64,000 bases of DNA from Porphyromonas sp. COT-290 OH3588 (GTDB lineage: Bacteria; Bacteroidota; Bacteroidia; Bacteroidales; Porphyromonadaceae). The position numbers and the translations under genes were made by a program. The notes below the pieces were generated by a model that did not search any database, was not told the DNA's origin, and saw only the letters and a list, made by a program, of their open reading frames with translations. Positions 63,660 to 64,000 of the stretch are shown one piece after another (position 1 is the first letter of the stretch; every line of letters starts with the position of its first letter). Location of the stretch: contig NZ_JRFC01000021.1 of the NCBI RefSeq assembly GCF_000769075.1, positions 1 to 64,000 of the forward strand. The letters are read 5' to 3'.

Positions 63660-64000
63660 ATCACAGAATTTAGATTTTCGCACACTCATCGAAGCATTGT
63701 AGAGAACGCTATCCTAAACAAGGCTCCCAAATGCCTGACCTCGTATTTGCCCTCTAGAAGGCTCTACACGGCGTCCGACCTCGCTCTGGCACCTTAATAG
63801 CAGTTACCCTAAAATAGGGGCCTAAACGAGATATTTACACTAGGCTATATATCAGTCATATACAAACAAGAAATGCGATTTTTTATAGGTCGGTGGCACA
63901 TTTCGAGGTATTTCTTCCCATCAATCCGCCGAGATTAGTGGACACATCTTAGCAGATTAGTCCACCGATCGCCAAAGATCTTCCCATCATTTTCTCAGAA
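63660..64000 (+). repeat. R1 repeat, copy D (cut by window end)
   Basis: AGAATTTAGATTTTCG, CTCGTATTTGCCCTCTAGAA, GGCTCTACACGGCGTCCGAC, TTCTTCCCATCAATCC, and the hairpin GATTAGTGGAC (63933-63943) with GTCCACCGATC (63960-63970), then TTCCCATCATTTTCTC. The 3' end lies beyond the window. Confidence 0.65.

Overview
The window reads as a chromosomal segment of a Gram-negative Bacteroidales bacterium, most likely a Porphyromonas or close relative. The reasons are: promoters of the Bacteroidetes type (TTG/TTTG about 19-20 bases upstream of TAnnTTTG), no obvious Shine-Dalgarno sequences, lipid A and Kdo genes (lpxB, kdsB), menaquinone genes, Bacteroidetes-type families (DUF4924, DUF4827-like, DUF5063, GH92, GH109, a long amidophosphoribosyltransferase) and roughly even base composition. 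The species cannot be fixed from the sequence alone.

Layout. 1-1300: MITE remnant, then class II aldolase with its own promoter and terminator. 1.5-7.4 kb: an operon of NPP phosphodiesterase, DUF4924, rfbD, prfC and a GH109-like lipoprotein, followed by an SSB-like gene. 7.9-9.3 kb: queA and tRNA-Gly(GCC) on the minus strand. 10.1-11.9 kb: acyl-CoA synthetase. 12.2-12.8 kb: outer membrane barrel (minus). 13.1-19.2 kb: glyS, FKBP lipoprotein, surE, lpxB, menC, menE. 19.5 kb: a short promoter-to-terminator unit that looks like a small RNA. 19.7-23.2 kb: serC-serA-DUF1015 (minus). 23.4-29.1 kb: rfbC, then purF-like, nucleotidyltransferase and M13 peptidase (minus). 29.8-31.0 kb: unknown secreted protein (minus). 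31.3-33.7 kb: a leader with an internal terminator, then greA, HIT protein, ugd. 34.0-41.3 kb: rlmD, glmM, DUF4827-like, nrnA, PBP1A (all minus). 42.4-47.6 kb: nrdD-nrdG-GH92 (minus), flanked on both sides by inverted copies of a composite repeat. 49.0-53.8 kb: cysteine desulfidase-like gene, kdsB, dnaG, thioredoxin-like. 53.8-58.5 kb: acyltransferase, dprA, glycosyltransferase, flippase (minus). 58.6-63.5 kb: lipA, DUF5063, 3'-5' exonuclease, rlmI, split ThrE exporter (minus).

The genes are mostly housekeeping: cell envelope (lpxB, kdsB, glmM, PBP1A, rfbC/rfbD, ugd, flippase), translation (glyS, prfC, queA, rlmD, rlmI, tRNA-Gly), DNA metabolism (dnaG, nrdDG, dprA, SSB-like), anaerobic cofactors (menCE, lipA) and scavenging of host glycans and nucleotides (GH92, GH109-like, NPP). 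I see no phage, CRISPR array, intact insertion sequence or defence island.

The unexplained part lies between genes. Three repeat families are present: R1 (about 400 bp, five copies, carrying a hairpin whose arms covary), R2 (a 60-190 bp unit ending in a strong bidirectional terminator, four copies) and R3 (a MITE-like element with TGAGACYATTGC ends, two copies plus a remnant). R3 and R1 are joined in the same order in both copies that flank nrdDG-GH92. These repeats and the two small-RNA-like transcripts are the best candidates for something undescribed.
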